Positions 1 through 6,532 of a DNA stretch of 29,959 nucleotides are shown one piece after another. Source of the stretch: a virus. The stretch is taken from IMG/VR virus record IMGVR_UViG_3300030328_002129, positions 1 through 29,959 of that record. One strand, written 5' to 3'. The notes beneath the pieces were generated by a model, which worked only from the letters and a program-made list of their open reading frames with translations, was not told where the DNA came from and did not search any database. Every line of letters starts with the position of its first letter. Position 1 is the first letter of the stretch. Made by a program: the position numbers and the translations under genes.

Positions 1-80
1 TGTAGCCATCTCTTTTTTTCAGTATCCTGATATGCTACTTTGCTCATCTCAACCATTAGCTGTGCTGTTGATGGAATCAT
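1..80 (-). CDS. Portal protein, N-terminal fragment (cut by left window edge)
   Basis: An ATG at 78-80 opens a frame of 26 codons that runs off the left edge, beginning MIPSTAQLMVEM and ending KKRWL. A GGGAG Shine-Dalgarno lies about ten bases upstream, and the ATG overlaps the large terminase stop as ATGA, which is typical translational coupling. The fragment alone has no diagnostic motif. I call it the portal start because the portal gene normally follows the large terminase and because the portal reading frame at the right edge (from 29959) is open with no start. Joining the two ends directly shifts the frame by one base; one added base gives a continuous protein of about 424 residues. The identification rests on context. 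Confidence 0.7.
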   Translation of the reverse strand, partial: MIPSTAQLMVEMSKVAYQDTEKKRWL

Positions 81-1309
81 CTTGATATACTCCCTGTTAG
101 TGGTTTGATAATTGGGTATTCAAAATCAATAGCATATCTAAGTCCATCAGAAAAGTGTGTTCTATCCTTATTAGATTTGTCTATTTCTCTTGTGCCTTCC
201 TTATTAACTGTTTGCTCTAAATCTGTTATCAACCCTTTGCATTTAGGATCAATTATTAAATTCTTTTCACATAGCTTATTAACTGCATTAACTGAATCTA
301 TTACTCTTGGTGCTTTAGGCTTAACCTTAACTTTAAAGCCACCCTGTCTTAATAGATCATGATCTGTATGTAGTGCTGATGTATGCCTTTGATTAGCAGG
401 ATCAGGATATGCTATATATTTATTATTTGGGTATCTTTTCTTAATCTCCTGCACCATTCTTTCAGTTAAGATTTCACTTCCTCCACCATGATGTAACTCA
501 ACTTCATCAAACACCCTGACTTTTGGAGAGTGCTGATAGGTTTGGAATATTGATGCAGCCATTGGTGAGACATTGAAGTCCAAAGACACTTGGATGGGTA
601 AGGCAGGATTATATTTGTTTTCTTTGACATTGTTCTCCCTTGTAAATTGGTAATATGTAGCACCTTGTTGCAGGTTTACAAATTCACCATTCAAATATGC
701 TTTTAATAAGTTCTCATCATAGTTTTCTTTCAAGCTATTAATAAATTCTTCAGGTAGCATAGTATTATCTTCTGTTTTACCCCTGATTAATTTATAACCA
801 TCTTTAGGGTTATCACCCCAATACTTATACACAAATTTAAAGCCTTCAGGTGTTCCACTACCAAATGCTGTTAATGTGTTACCATCTCTTAACCTTGATA
901 GTAGCATTTTCCAAGCCCTATCATCTCTTAACTGATCTGCTTCATCTATACCACCAGCAGCTAAATTTAAACCAGCCCATCTCATGTAATTTTCTGCACT
1001 TCTCATAATAACATCACACCAACCACCCTTCCAATACACCCTGTATTTAGTTGATGTTGCAGTATATTCATAATCAAACCCAGCATCTTTTAATACTGAT
1101 TCAAATGTTGGCTGTAACACATCTCTAATCATAGGATATGTAGGTTCTGCAAGTAGTATTGTTTTACCTGCATTTTTAGAACATTGATTTAAAGCCATAA
1201 GGCAGAAAGCCATAGTTTTACCACTTCCTACTCCACCTGTAAGGAATGGGTATTTATCCTCACACATAACATAATCTAATTGATGTTTAAATAATTTAAA
1301 GGAGTTCAA
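77..1309 (-). CDS. terL: Terminase large subunit (packaging ATPase and nuclease)
   Basis: This is the motor that cuts concatemeric DNA and pumps it into the prohead through the portal. The 410-aa protein shows a Walker A at residues 26-32 (GVGSGKT), a Walker B at 119-125 (GGIDEAD, D122 and E123) and a coupling motif at 149-153 (FGSGT). The C-terminal RNase H-like nuclease has candidate metal-binding acids D244 (SLDFN), D303 (YPDP) and D388 (HFSDG). Length fits the family. The start is a TTG inside the end of the small terminase gene, with AAGGG about eight bases upstream; no in-frame ATG occurs before residue 15. The stop overlaps the portal ATG. Paired small terminase and circularly permuted map ends would fit headful packaging, but that is inference. 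Confidence 0.95.
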   Translation of the reverse strand: MNSFKLFKHQLDYVMCEDKYPFLTGGVGSGKTMAFCLMALNQCSKNAGKTILLAEPTYPMIRDVLQPTFESVLKDAGFDYEYTATSTKYRVYWKGGWCDVIMRSAENYMRWAGLNLAAGGIDEADQLRDDRAWKMLLSRLRDGNTLTAFGSGTPEGFKFVYKYWGDNPKDGYKLIRGKTEDNTMLPEEFINSLKENYDENLLKAYLNGEFVNLQQGATYYQFTRENNVKENKYNPALPIQVSLDFNVSPMAASIFQTYQHSPKVRVFDEVELHHGGGSEILTERMVQEIKKRYPNNKYIAYPDPANQRHTSALHTDHDLLRQGGFKVKVKPKAPRVIDSVNAVNKLCEKNLIIDPKCKGLITDLEQTVNKEGTREIDKSNKDRTHFSDGLRYAIDFEYPIIKPLTGSISR

Positions 1310-1607
1310 CCTTAAACCCTTCAGGTAATTCTGTTGTAGTTACTTCCTGCTTATCTGTTTGTCCTAAATATTGTTTTCCTAGCCATATTAACATAGCCAC
1401 ATTACCATTCTTTGCAGCAGTCCATTGATACTTCCTTAACCTTATCTTTCCACCATCCTGCCCTTTTGCAACATTCTTGGAATAACTCTTACTAATTAAA
1501 TCTTTACTGCATCCAAAAAAAGAAGCTATTTCAGTATTAGTGCAACCAAATCCTGCTAACTGTTCTACTTGCTTTGGATCAATATCATATTTTTTAGGTC
1601 TAGCCAT
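1296..1607 (-). CDS. terS: Terminase small subunit-like DNA-binding protein
   Basis: The 103-aa basic protein starts MARPKKYDID and carries a helix-turn-helix at about residues 23-42 (TNTEIASFFGC, then SKDLISKSY), the usual N-terminal fold of small terminases that recognise the packaging site. A conserved-looking segment with W and LGK near residues 62-80 could form the oligomerisation core. It lies directly upstream of, and overlaps, the large terminase, which is strong positional support. Its ATG overlaps the stop of the ParB-methyltransferase gene by eight bases (ATGGCTAG). A general HTH regulator is the alternative, but synteny favours TerS. Confidence 0.8.
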   Translation of the reverse strand: MARPKKYDIDPKQVEQLAGFGCTNTEIASFFGCSKDLISKSYSKNVAKGQDGGKIRLRKYQWTAAKNGNVAMLIWLGKQYLGQTDKQEVTTTELPEGFKVELL

Positions 1608-2739
1608 GTAATTTTGCTACCTTTCCTGTGTAATCTTCCCATCTTTTTATGATCACATCACAATAATATGGGTCTATTTCCATACCATAACATTTTCTTC
1701 CTGTTTTTTCACAGGCTATTAGTGTTGAGCCTGAACCAAGAAATATATCTAATACACTTTTATATTTTATATTTTTAAACAAACCCACATATAATTCTAT
1801 TGGTTTAGGGCAAGTATGTTTATCCAATAATAAATTTTTATTTGCTTCCTCATGCTTATTTAAGAATCCTGAATTTACATAAACCTCTATAAAATCATCA
1901 TCAAGAATTTTTTTAAATTCACCCCAAAATAGAATAGGCTCACATCTCCTAAAGTGGCTTACTTTCCCTCCACTCATTTTATTTCTACATATCCAATAAA
2001 TAATATCATAAGGGTCTTTATTTATCCAATATTTTTGATAAGCCCAGCCTGTTGTAATTATAATATTATTTGTATGTGCTTTTATATTATTAAACCATTT
2101 ATCACAAAACTCTAAATATTCATCTCCCTTTTTATCTTTATGTGAATTATATTCATATCCAATCCCATAAGGTGGATCAGTAAACACCATATCAGCTTTA
2201 TTACCATCCATTAATTTATCTACATCTTCTTTCTTTGTAGCATCACCACATAGCAATCTATGCTCTCCTAGTATCCACAGATCACCTTCCTTACAAATGC
2301 TTTCTTCTACTCCAGGAACATCATCATCTTCTGTTAAACCAGCTACAACTTCTTCTTCAGGTAATATAAGTTCATCTTCATCAAATCCCCAATCAACAAG
2401 TTCATCAACCTCAAAAAAATTAGCAAGACTATCCATATCCCATTCACCTGTATTTCTATTTAACCTAACATTCAATTCTCTTTCTCTTTCATAAGTTAAA
2501 TCTAATTCAAGCACAGGAACTTCTTTAATATTCATATCTTTAGCCACCTTAACCCTTTGATGCCCTCCAATAATAATATTCTTTCTATCTTTATTTTTAT
2601 TAACTAAAATAGGATCAACAAGCCCAAATCTATCTATTGAATCTTTCAGGTTCTTGTATTGCTCTTTGGTGAGTTGTCTAGGATTGTATTCTGCAAAGAT
2701 TAAGCTATCTATATCTCTTTGCACTAATTTATGTTCCAT
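1600..2739 (-). CDS. ParB-like domain fused to N4/N6 DNA methyltransferase
   Basis: This 379-aa protein has two parts. Residues 1-120 form a ParB/sulfiredoxin-type domain with NPRQLT (19-24) and GGHQR (58-62), the nucleotide-binding box of that family. Residues about 150-379 form an amino-methyltransferase: catalytic DPPY at 188-191, then the HTCPKP segment (309-314), then the SAM-binding motif DIFLGSGST (331-339). Motif IV before motif I marks the beta class, which methylates N6 of adenine or N4 of cytosine. Such fusions are common in phages and usually lack a paired restriction enzyme, so protection from host restriction or epigenetic control is the usual guess. A GAGGAA site precedes the ATG. 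A 62-base gap separates it from the C5 methyltransferase upstream. Confidence 0.92.
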   Translation of the reverse strand: MEHKLVQRDIDSLIFAEYNPRQLTKEQYKNLKDSIDRFGLVDPILVNKNKDRKNIIIGGHQRVKVAKDMNIKEVPVLELDLTYERERELNVRLNRNTGEWDMDSLANFFEVDELVDWGFDEDELILPEEEVVAGLTEDDDVPGVEESICKEGDLWILGEHRLLCGDATKKEDVDKLMDGNKADMVFTDPPYGIGYEYNSHKDKKGDEYLEFCDKWFNNIKAHTNNIIITTGWAYQKYWINKDPYDIIYWICRNKMSGGKVSHFRRCEPILFWGEFKKILDDDFIEVYVNSGFLNKHEEANKNLLLDKHTCPKPIELYVGLFKNIKYKSVLDIFLGSGSTLIACEKTGRKCYGMEIDPYYCDVIIKRWEDYTGKVAKLHG

Positions 2740-2801
2740 ATTTCCTCATAATTTTGGAAGTTAATTTATAATAAATAACTTGTATAATTAAAAGAATTTG
2801 T

Positions 2802-3431
2802 TTATGGATTAAATAAATCTTGTTGCTCTGTATCTAATTTTATACCTTTTGCTTGATTTAAAATATGCAATCCAAGTTCAGGCTCTACACAATTTCTTAA
2901 AATTTGCCTTTTGTTTTTTATATCATAATTAGATAAATCTATCATTTTTCTTTTTTGTAAAGATTCTACTGTTCCACTTCTGTGATCCCTGTTTTTTATT
3001 TTTATATTTTCTATTTCAAAATTACTCCATATATAATGACCACCAATAAACTTTGGTTCTATTAATGGATTGTAAAATGATCTAGTATTTTCTACAACAT
3101 ATTTACCTGTAAAATAATGTTTTAAAAATAATATTTCTTCATATAATTGCAAGTCAGGGTATATAGCTTTTGTTCCTCTATTTTTAAATCCTAAATTATA
3201 TCTTATCTGACTATGACTTTGACATGGTGGTGAAGTCCATATAAAATCAAATTTATTATAATTTTCTTCTAAATATTTATGTGCATCCCCTAAAAAAATA
3301 CTATCATCAGGATATAAATCATTATATATATCTAATATAGTTATATCATTTTCTACTGCTGTTACCTCAATATCCCCCCCCCATAATTTTCTATTACCAC
3401 CAATACCAGCATATAAATTTAGTATCTTCAT
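2802..3431 (-). CDS. C5-cytosine DNA methyltransferase, compact
   Basis: The 209-aa protein carries the core C5-methyltransferase motifs: SAM-binding motif I LYAGIGG (6-12), catalytic motif IV SPPCQS (67-72, nucleophile C70), motif VI ENTR (114-117) and a motif X-like RNCVEPELGLHI (179-190). It is much shorter than typical 300-400 aa enzymes and I see no clear QxRxR motif VIII or large target-recognition domain, so its specificity cannot be read from sequence. Codons 17-20 (WGGD) are written with nine consecutive G, unique in this AT-rich window and prone to slippage. The ATG overlaps the RusA stop as ATGA with GAGGAA upstream. No cognate restriction endonuclease is recognisable next to it. 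Confidence 0.88.
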   Translation of the reverse strand: MKILNLYAGIGGNRKLWGGDIEVTAVENDITILDIYNDLYPDDSIFLGDAHKYLEENYNKFDFIWTSPPCQSHSQIRYNLGFKNRGTKAIYPDLQLYEEILFLKHYFTGKYVVENTRSFYNPLIEPKFIGGHYIWSNFEIENIKIKNRDHRSGTVESLQKRKMIDLSNYDIKNKRQILRNCVEPELGLHILNQAKGIKLDTEQQDLFNP

Positions 3432-3838
3432 ATTTCCTCTATTATTATTTCAGTTCTAGGTTGCTTACTATAAATCTTTTCAGCTTGTATTCTGCATATC
3501 TGACTATCATCTAATATCATTCTATCTTTGCCTTGAATAGTATCACATATCATCTTCAATAAATTATCTAAATCAGGTGTGTTTGTATGATATTCAGGAA
3601 CTCCATCTTTTAAAACATTAGCATACTTACCTGTTCTGTAGTGGCTTTTAGGTCTAGGCATATAGAATGTAGCAAAAAGCATAATCTGTCCTTCTAGGGG
3701 TCTTTTTGGCTTAAATCTAGCTATTTGTAGCCATATCTGCTTCTTATCTTTAGCACTTGGATCATACATTCTACCTGATCTAGTGCTTCTATGCCTTTTT
3801 AAAGCAATAGGTTTGCCTTTTATTGTAAACTTAATCAT
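3428..3838 (-). CDS. rusA: RusA-family Holliday junction resolvase
   Basis: RusA enzymes are small metal-dependent nucleases that cut four-way DNA junctions, resolving recombination and replication intermediates before packaging. This 136-aa protein has the signature PDLDNLLK (88-95) followed by DD at 110-111. D89, D91, K95 and D110 have the same spacing as D70, D72, K76 and D91 of the Escherichia coli enzyme, so the active site looks intact. It overlaps the upstream PAPS-reductase-like gene by eight bases and the downstream methyltransferase by four, so it is translated with them. Together with the annealing protein at 6798-7340 it gives the phage a minimal recombination set. Confidence 0.93.
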   Translation of the reverse strand: MIKFTIKGKPIALKRHRSTRSGRMYDPSAKDKKQIWLQIARFKPKRPLEGQIMLFATFYMPRPKSHYRTGKYANVLKDGVPEYHTNTPDLDNLLKMICDTIQGKDRMILDDSQICRIQAEKIYSKQPRTEIIIEEI

Positions 3839-4571
3839 CTAACTCATTTATAGCTAAACCACAACTTAAATCACAGCTAATTGGTGGTTCTTTTTTAAAG
3901 TTACCTGCATTGGGATCAAGTTCATCTAAATATATTCTTTCATCTGTTTTTCTATCTCTAAAAATACTATGTTCTATTTTTCTTTCTATTTTAGCCATTC
4001 TATTAAAATGTTCAGGAAAATCTTTTCTAATCTGATTCCAATAACCCATACCACCCTTAACACATCCTATACAATTATTATGATTATATCCTAATTCATA
4101 CATTTTTGGTAGTTCTATTTGTTTATTCCATAATATGCCTAAACAATTTTCTTTTGTAATACCCTTATCTATTAATACCCAATCAACATATAATTCAGGA
4201 TTATAATTTTCAAACTTTTCTGCTCTATGCTTTTCTTCTACTGTGTAGCCAAATATATGTATATCATCAGGTCTTTGATATTTTATTCTTAATTTCTTTT
4301 TTAATTCTGTTGTGCATTTTGCACCCTGAACACCATTTAAATAACCTGATTCAAATACATCAAAATGATCTTTATATTTAGTAGCTTTTAATATTGTAAT
4401 TTCTTTTTTTATTAATTTTTCTATATCTAATAGAAATTTCCTATTACTTGAATGTTCACCACCTGTATCACAATAAACAACAACACATTTATCACCATAT
4501 TTTTTAATTGCATACATAGCAGCAATAGCAGAAGATGCACCACAGCTAAACCATACTACTGCCCTGCTCAT
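3831..4571 (-). CDS. PAPS reductase / N-type ATP pyrophosphatase-like protein
   Basis: The 246-aa protein begins with a PP-loop-like strand-loop (WFSCGASSA, residues 7-15), a variant of the SFSGGKDS loop of the phosphoadenylyl-sulfate reductase / adenine-nucleotide alpha-hydrolase family, followed by YCDTGGEH (33-40). Cysteines C86 (AKCTTELKK), C167 and C170 (CIGC), C233 and C237 could hold a metal or iron-sulfur centre, as in some sulfur-transfer members of the fold. Family members reduce PAPS, thiolate tRNA or contribute sulfur to DNA phosphorothioation (DndC); I cannot choose among these. The loop differs from canonical sequence (C10 and A12 replacing G and K), so substrate use may differ. 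It sits among DNA-processing and methylation genes and overlaps a lipoprotein gene upstream. Confidence 0.75.
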   Translation of the reverse strand: MSRAVVWFSCGASSAIAAMYAIKKYGDKCVVVYCDTGGEHSSNRKFLLDIEKLIKKEITILKATKYKDHFDVFESGYLNGVQGAKCTTELKKKLRIKYQRPDDIHIFGYTVEEKHRAEKFENYNPELYVDWVLIDKGITKENCLGILWNKQIELPKMYELGYNHNNCIGCVKGGMGYWNQIRKDFPEHFNRMAKIERKIEHSIFRDRKTDERIYLDELDPNAGNFKKEPPISCDLSCGLAINELDD

Positions 4572-4714
4572 TCTACCACCTTAACATAGCAAGGATTCCA
4601 ACTTTCATTACCACAATCAGAACCAGCAGCTTCAAGTGGTGCAATAGTGCAACTTGCTAAAAATATTGTTGTTAGTGCAGTTAAATATCCTAGTATAAAC
4701 CATTTGTATTTCAC
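4568..4714 (-). CDS. Small predicted lipoprotein, 48 aa
   Basis: A GTG at 4712-4714 with a TTAGGAG-type site six bases upstream opens a 48-residue frame. It starts MKYKWFILGYLTALTTIFLA, an ideal lipoprotein signal peptide, with lipobox LASC at 19-22 (acylated C22). The mature part is only 27 residues, with a second cysteine pair in SDCGNESWNPC (32-42) and an acidic end. The stop overlaps the next ATG (ATGA) and the previous gene ends one base before the GTG, so the operon is continuous only if this gene is real. Function is unknown; phage lipoproteins are known as superinfection-exclusion factors or outer spanins. Its place among early genes, far from the lysozyme, favours exclusion over lysis, as inference. 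Confidence 0.8.
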   Translation of the reverse strand: MKYKWFILGYLTALTTIFLASCTIAPLEAAGSDCGNESWNPCYVKVVE

Positions 4715-4715
4715 A

Positions 4716-5165
4716 TCAATCTCCTAAATATATTTTATAAATTTGCTTTCCATCTACTTCAAAATTAGTTATTTCAGCCATTGGTATTCTTTCATTTTTC
4801 ATTTCATGCCAATCTATAATTTTATGTTTTTTACTTTTAAAATTATAAACAAAAAAACTTAATGGCATAATTGTATTCCATTTTTTATATTGTTCATAAT
4901 CAGCAGTTTTTAAATGTAAATAATTATTATAACCCTTTACTTCTAAAAAATTTGCTATTTTATTTACAACAATAAAATCAGGCATTTTTTTTATCATAAA
5001 AGGTAGTTTATAAAAATGTTTCATTTCTATGGTATTATCTTCAAAACCCCAACCAAATCTTTTATAAAACAGATTATCAAAACCTTGCAACCATTCTTCA
5101 CATACATCTTCAGGATCAACACCTGTATATGTCCTTCTTTCTTCATATGTGTTAGTGCTATCCAT
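4716..5165 (-). CDS. PD-(D/E)XK nuclease-like protein
   Basis: I start this 149-aa protein at the ATG at 5163-5165, which has a perfect AAGGAGA site; the longer open frame to 5261 adds a hydrophobic stretch that belongs to another gene in a different frame. Residues 62-77 read PDFIV...FLEVKG: P62-D63 and E75-x-K77 match the metal-binding core of the PD-(D/E)XK nuclease superfamily. The region around it (NYLHLKTADYEQYKKW) resembles the helix that follows the core in such phage proteins. Likely roles are DNA repair, recombination or host DNA degradation. The substrate cannot be inferred. Neighbours are a 25-aa membrane peptide and the lipoprotein. Confidence 0.65.
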   Translation of the reverse strand: MDSTNTYEERRTYTGVDPEDVCEEWLQGFDNLFYKRFGWGFEDNTIEMKHFYKLPFMIKKMPDFIVVNKIANFLEVKGYNNYLHLKTADYEQYKKWNTIMPLSFFVYNFKSKKHKIIDWHEMKNERIPMAEITNFEVDGKQIYKIYLGD

Positions 5166-5173
5166 AAATCTCC

Positions 5174-5251
5174 TTAATTTAAAAATACAAATAATAAAAA
5201 ACCAATGATGCAACCTAACCAGCACCCAAATATAAAACAGGCAAAACTCAT
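5174..5251 (-). CDS. Tiny membrane peptide, 25 aa, glycine zipper
   Basis: An ATG at 5249-5251 overlaps the stop of the upstream 60-aa gene as ATGA, with GGAAGG upstream. The 25-residue product is almost wholly hydrophobic (starts MSFACFIFGCWLG, ends LLFVFLN) and has glycines at 9, 13 and 17, a GxxxGxxxG helix-packing pattern, plus cysteines at 5, 10 and 14. It would form a single transmembrane helix and could oligomerise. Its stop lies within the Shine-Dalgarno of the nuclease gene. Both ends fit the operon spacing, which is why I believe it is translated despite its size. Function unknown. Confidence 0.6.
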   Translation of the reverse strand: MSFACFIFGCWLGCIIGFLLFVFLN

Positions 5252-5430
5252 AGATCATCACCTTCCTGTGGTAAATCTAAATCTGCACCACAATCATTAC
5301 AGGTTAAACTTTCAGCTACATTAACATCAGGCTCAGCAGGTTGATATTCTTTATTTATATGTAAGCACATATCTTCTTCAACACAACAATCTTCTTCTAA
5401 TCCTGACCATAGTGATTTCATTTTACCCAT
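5248..5430 (-). CDS. Small cysteine-containing acidic protein, possibly zinc-binding
   Basis: The 60-aa protein is acidic and has cysteines at 15, 16, 22, 44 and 47; C44 and C47 lie in LTCNDCGADL, which looks like half of a zinc ribbon, and C22-x-H24 could be the other half. I do not recognise the family. Its ATG overlaps the stop of the replisome organizer (TAATG) with an AAGGAG site inside that gene, and its own stop overlaps the next small gene. It may be a small nucleic-acid-binding or inhibitor protein of the early operon. Confidence 0.7.
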   Translation of the reverse strand: MGKMKSLWSGLEEDCCVEEDMCLHINKEYQPAEPDVNVAESLTCNDCGADLDLPQEGDDL

Positions 5431-6182
5431 TACTTTCTCCTTATATTAAGAATTTTTTTTCTTTCATCTTCTGTTGCTATATCCTTATCATCTATTTTTG
5501 GTGCAACATACTTTGGAACTACAGGTCTTGATATTTCTTCTTTCTTGTTATTACTAAAATTATTATCAGCCCATCTTTTTAATCTTCTTGATATATCCCA
5601 AGTAGTTTGCTGCTCAAATTTCATCTTTGTATTGCTCTTATTAGGCTCTGACCAATAATTAAAGAAATTCTCTATTGTATCTTTATTGTATTGATTGCTG
5701 TGTTTTTCCAAAGACTCTTTAAATAACAACATTCTTTTATTTATATCATTTACTTTATTCTTATTTACTTTACTTTCTTTTACTTTACTGCTAGAGCCTT
5801 GCTTGGATTTTGCTTCTAGCATTTTTCTAGCCTTGCTTAAACCACCCTTCTTTCCAGCACTAGCTAACTTCTTCCTTTTCTCATCTAATGCTAACATTCT
5901 TCTCTTTAATGATTTAGAATAAAACATTGTATGACCTTTTATTTCAAACAAATCATAGTTTTCTACAATATCTTCAATCTTTTCTTTATCTACCCTTAAA
6001 TCAAATGAAATGCTATCTATATCATCAAATGTTAAGGTGTAATCCTTCTGCTCTCTTAATATTTCTATTATTCCAAAATAAACACCATACCCCTCCATTC
6101 CATATTTCATTCTAACTTTCATCAACCTTTGATCATTTCTAGCATTAGAATCATGGCTAAAATAATAAGCATCTTTAGACAT
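5430..6182 (-). CDS. Replisome organizer / Lin1244-Lin1753-like protein
   Basis: Residues 1-95 of this 250-aa protein match the pattern of the Lin1244/Lin1753-like winged-helix domain in phage replication proteins: DAYYFSHDSNARND, then LMKVRMKYGMEGYGVYFGII and a following helix-turn-helix. A basic linker (KRKKLASAGKKGG, about 101-113) is followed by a charged region and a C-terminal segment at about 160-205 (NYWSEPN, KFEQQTTWDI, RRLKRW) reminiscent of primosome proteins of the DnaD/DnaB-loader type. The likely job is origin binding and recruitment of the host helicase, since no polymerase or helicase is encoded here. A GGGAGG site lies nine bases before the ATG, which overlaps the upstream membrane gene by eight bases. 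Confidence 0.75.
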   Translation of the reverse strand: MSKDAYYFSHDSNARNDQRLMKVRMKYGMEGYGVYFGIIEILREQKDYTLTFDDIDSISFDLRVDKEKIEDIVENYDLFEIKGHTMFYSKSLKRRMLALDEKRKKLASAGKKGGLSKARKMLEAKSKQGSSSKVKESKVNKNKVNDINKRMLLFKESLEKHSNQYNKDTIENFFNYWSEPNKSNTKMKFEQQTTWDISRRLKRWADNNFSNNKKEEISRPVVPKYVAPKIDDKDIATEDERKKILNIRRK

Positions 6183-6327
6183 TAAAATCCTCCCTAGCTA
6201 TAAATACCATAAAAGCTGATATAATTGTTATAATAAAAAGTGGTAACCATACATGACCAGCAAATAAGTGGTAAATGGTCATCATTGATGAAAATACTAA
6301 TATTAATATTGATAATATATATGTCAT
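6175..6327 (-). CDS. Small membrane protein, 50 aa, two helices
   Basis: I start this gene at the ATG at 6325-6327, preceded by TAAAGGGCAAAAA, not at the longer frame beginning 6453, whose extra 42 residues cross a strong hairpin and a neighbouring gene. The 50-aa product has two hydrophobic segments, about 3-23 and 26-44, and a charged tail (AREDFNV). It could be a small holin-like or host-takeover membrane protein; nothing in sequence decides. Its end overlaps the replisome organizer start by eight bases, and it lies in the early cluster far from the lysozyme. Confidence 0.65.
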   Translation of the reverse strand: MTYILSILILVFSSMMTIYHLFAGHVWLPLFIITIISAFMVFIAREDFNV

Positions 6328-6346
6328 TTTTTGCCCTTTAAATTGT

Positions 6347-6378
6347 GCAGGGAGGAAACCCAAATGTAACCTCCCTGC
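6347..6378 (-). promoter_or_regulatory. GC-rich intergenic hairpin in early operon
   Basis: A perfect nine-base inverted repeat, GCAGGGAGG and CCTCCCTGC, with a 14-base loop fills the gap between the 49-aa gene stop (6383) and the ribosome-binding site of the 50-aa membrane gene. The stem is far richer in G+C than its surroundings. In the transcribed direction it is followed by ACAATTTAAAGGG, with no U tract, so it is a poor intrinsic terminator. A transcript-processing or stability element, or translational control of the membrane gene, is more likely. Confidence 0.5.
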
Positions 6379-6382
6379 TTTG

Positions 6383-6532
6383 TTATAATGAAACATCAGA
6401 ACCATGTGGTAGTTCTTCAATAGATACTTGAAATGAATTAGACAAATCTCCAATAATTTTATCTAACTTTTCCTGAGCAGCATCTAAGTCCTCCTCATGA
6501 ATATCTACCATTATTGTAGCCCTGTATCTCAT
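6383..6532 (-). CDS. Small acidic protein, 49 aa
   Basis: The ATG at 6530-6532 overlaps the stop of the SpoVG-like gene as TAATG, and the frame closes with TAA just before a hairpin. The 49-aa product begins MRYRATIMVDIHEEDLDAA and continues as an amphipathic acidic helix (EKLDKIIGDL) ending in VSIEELPHGSD. No family is recognised. The beta-alpha-beta look with a charged helix resembles many small phage accessory proteins. I accept it because of the exact operon overlap and because the interval would otherwise be empty. Confidence 0.6.
   Translation of the reverse strand: MRYRATIMVDIHEEDLDAAQEKLDKIIGDLSNSFQVSIEELPHGSDVSL

Noticed and set aside
2740-2801. Promoter in the gap before the ParB-methyltransferase gene
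   Set aside because: TTATAA-like words are present, but in such AT-rich DNA no convincing -35/-10 pair stands out.
5166-5261. Upstream extension of the nuclease gene, adding a hydrophobic N-terminus
   Set aside because: The ATG at 5165 has a perfect Shine-Dalgarno, and the interval is better explained by the 25-aa gene in another frame.
6328-6453. Upstream extension of the 50-aa membrane protein
   Set aside because: It crosses the intergenic hairpin and the end of the 49-aa gene; the ATG at 6327 has an AAGGG site.
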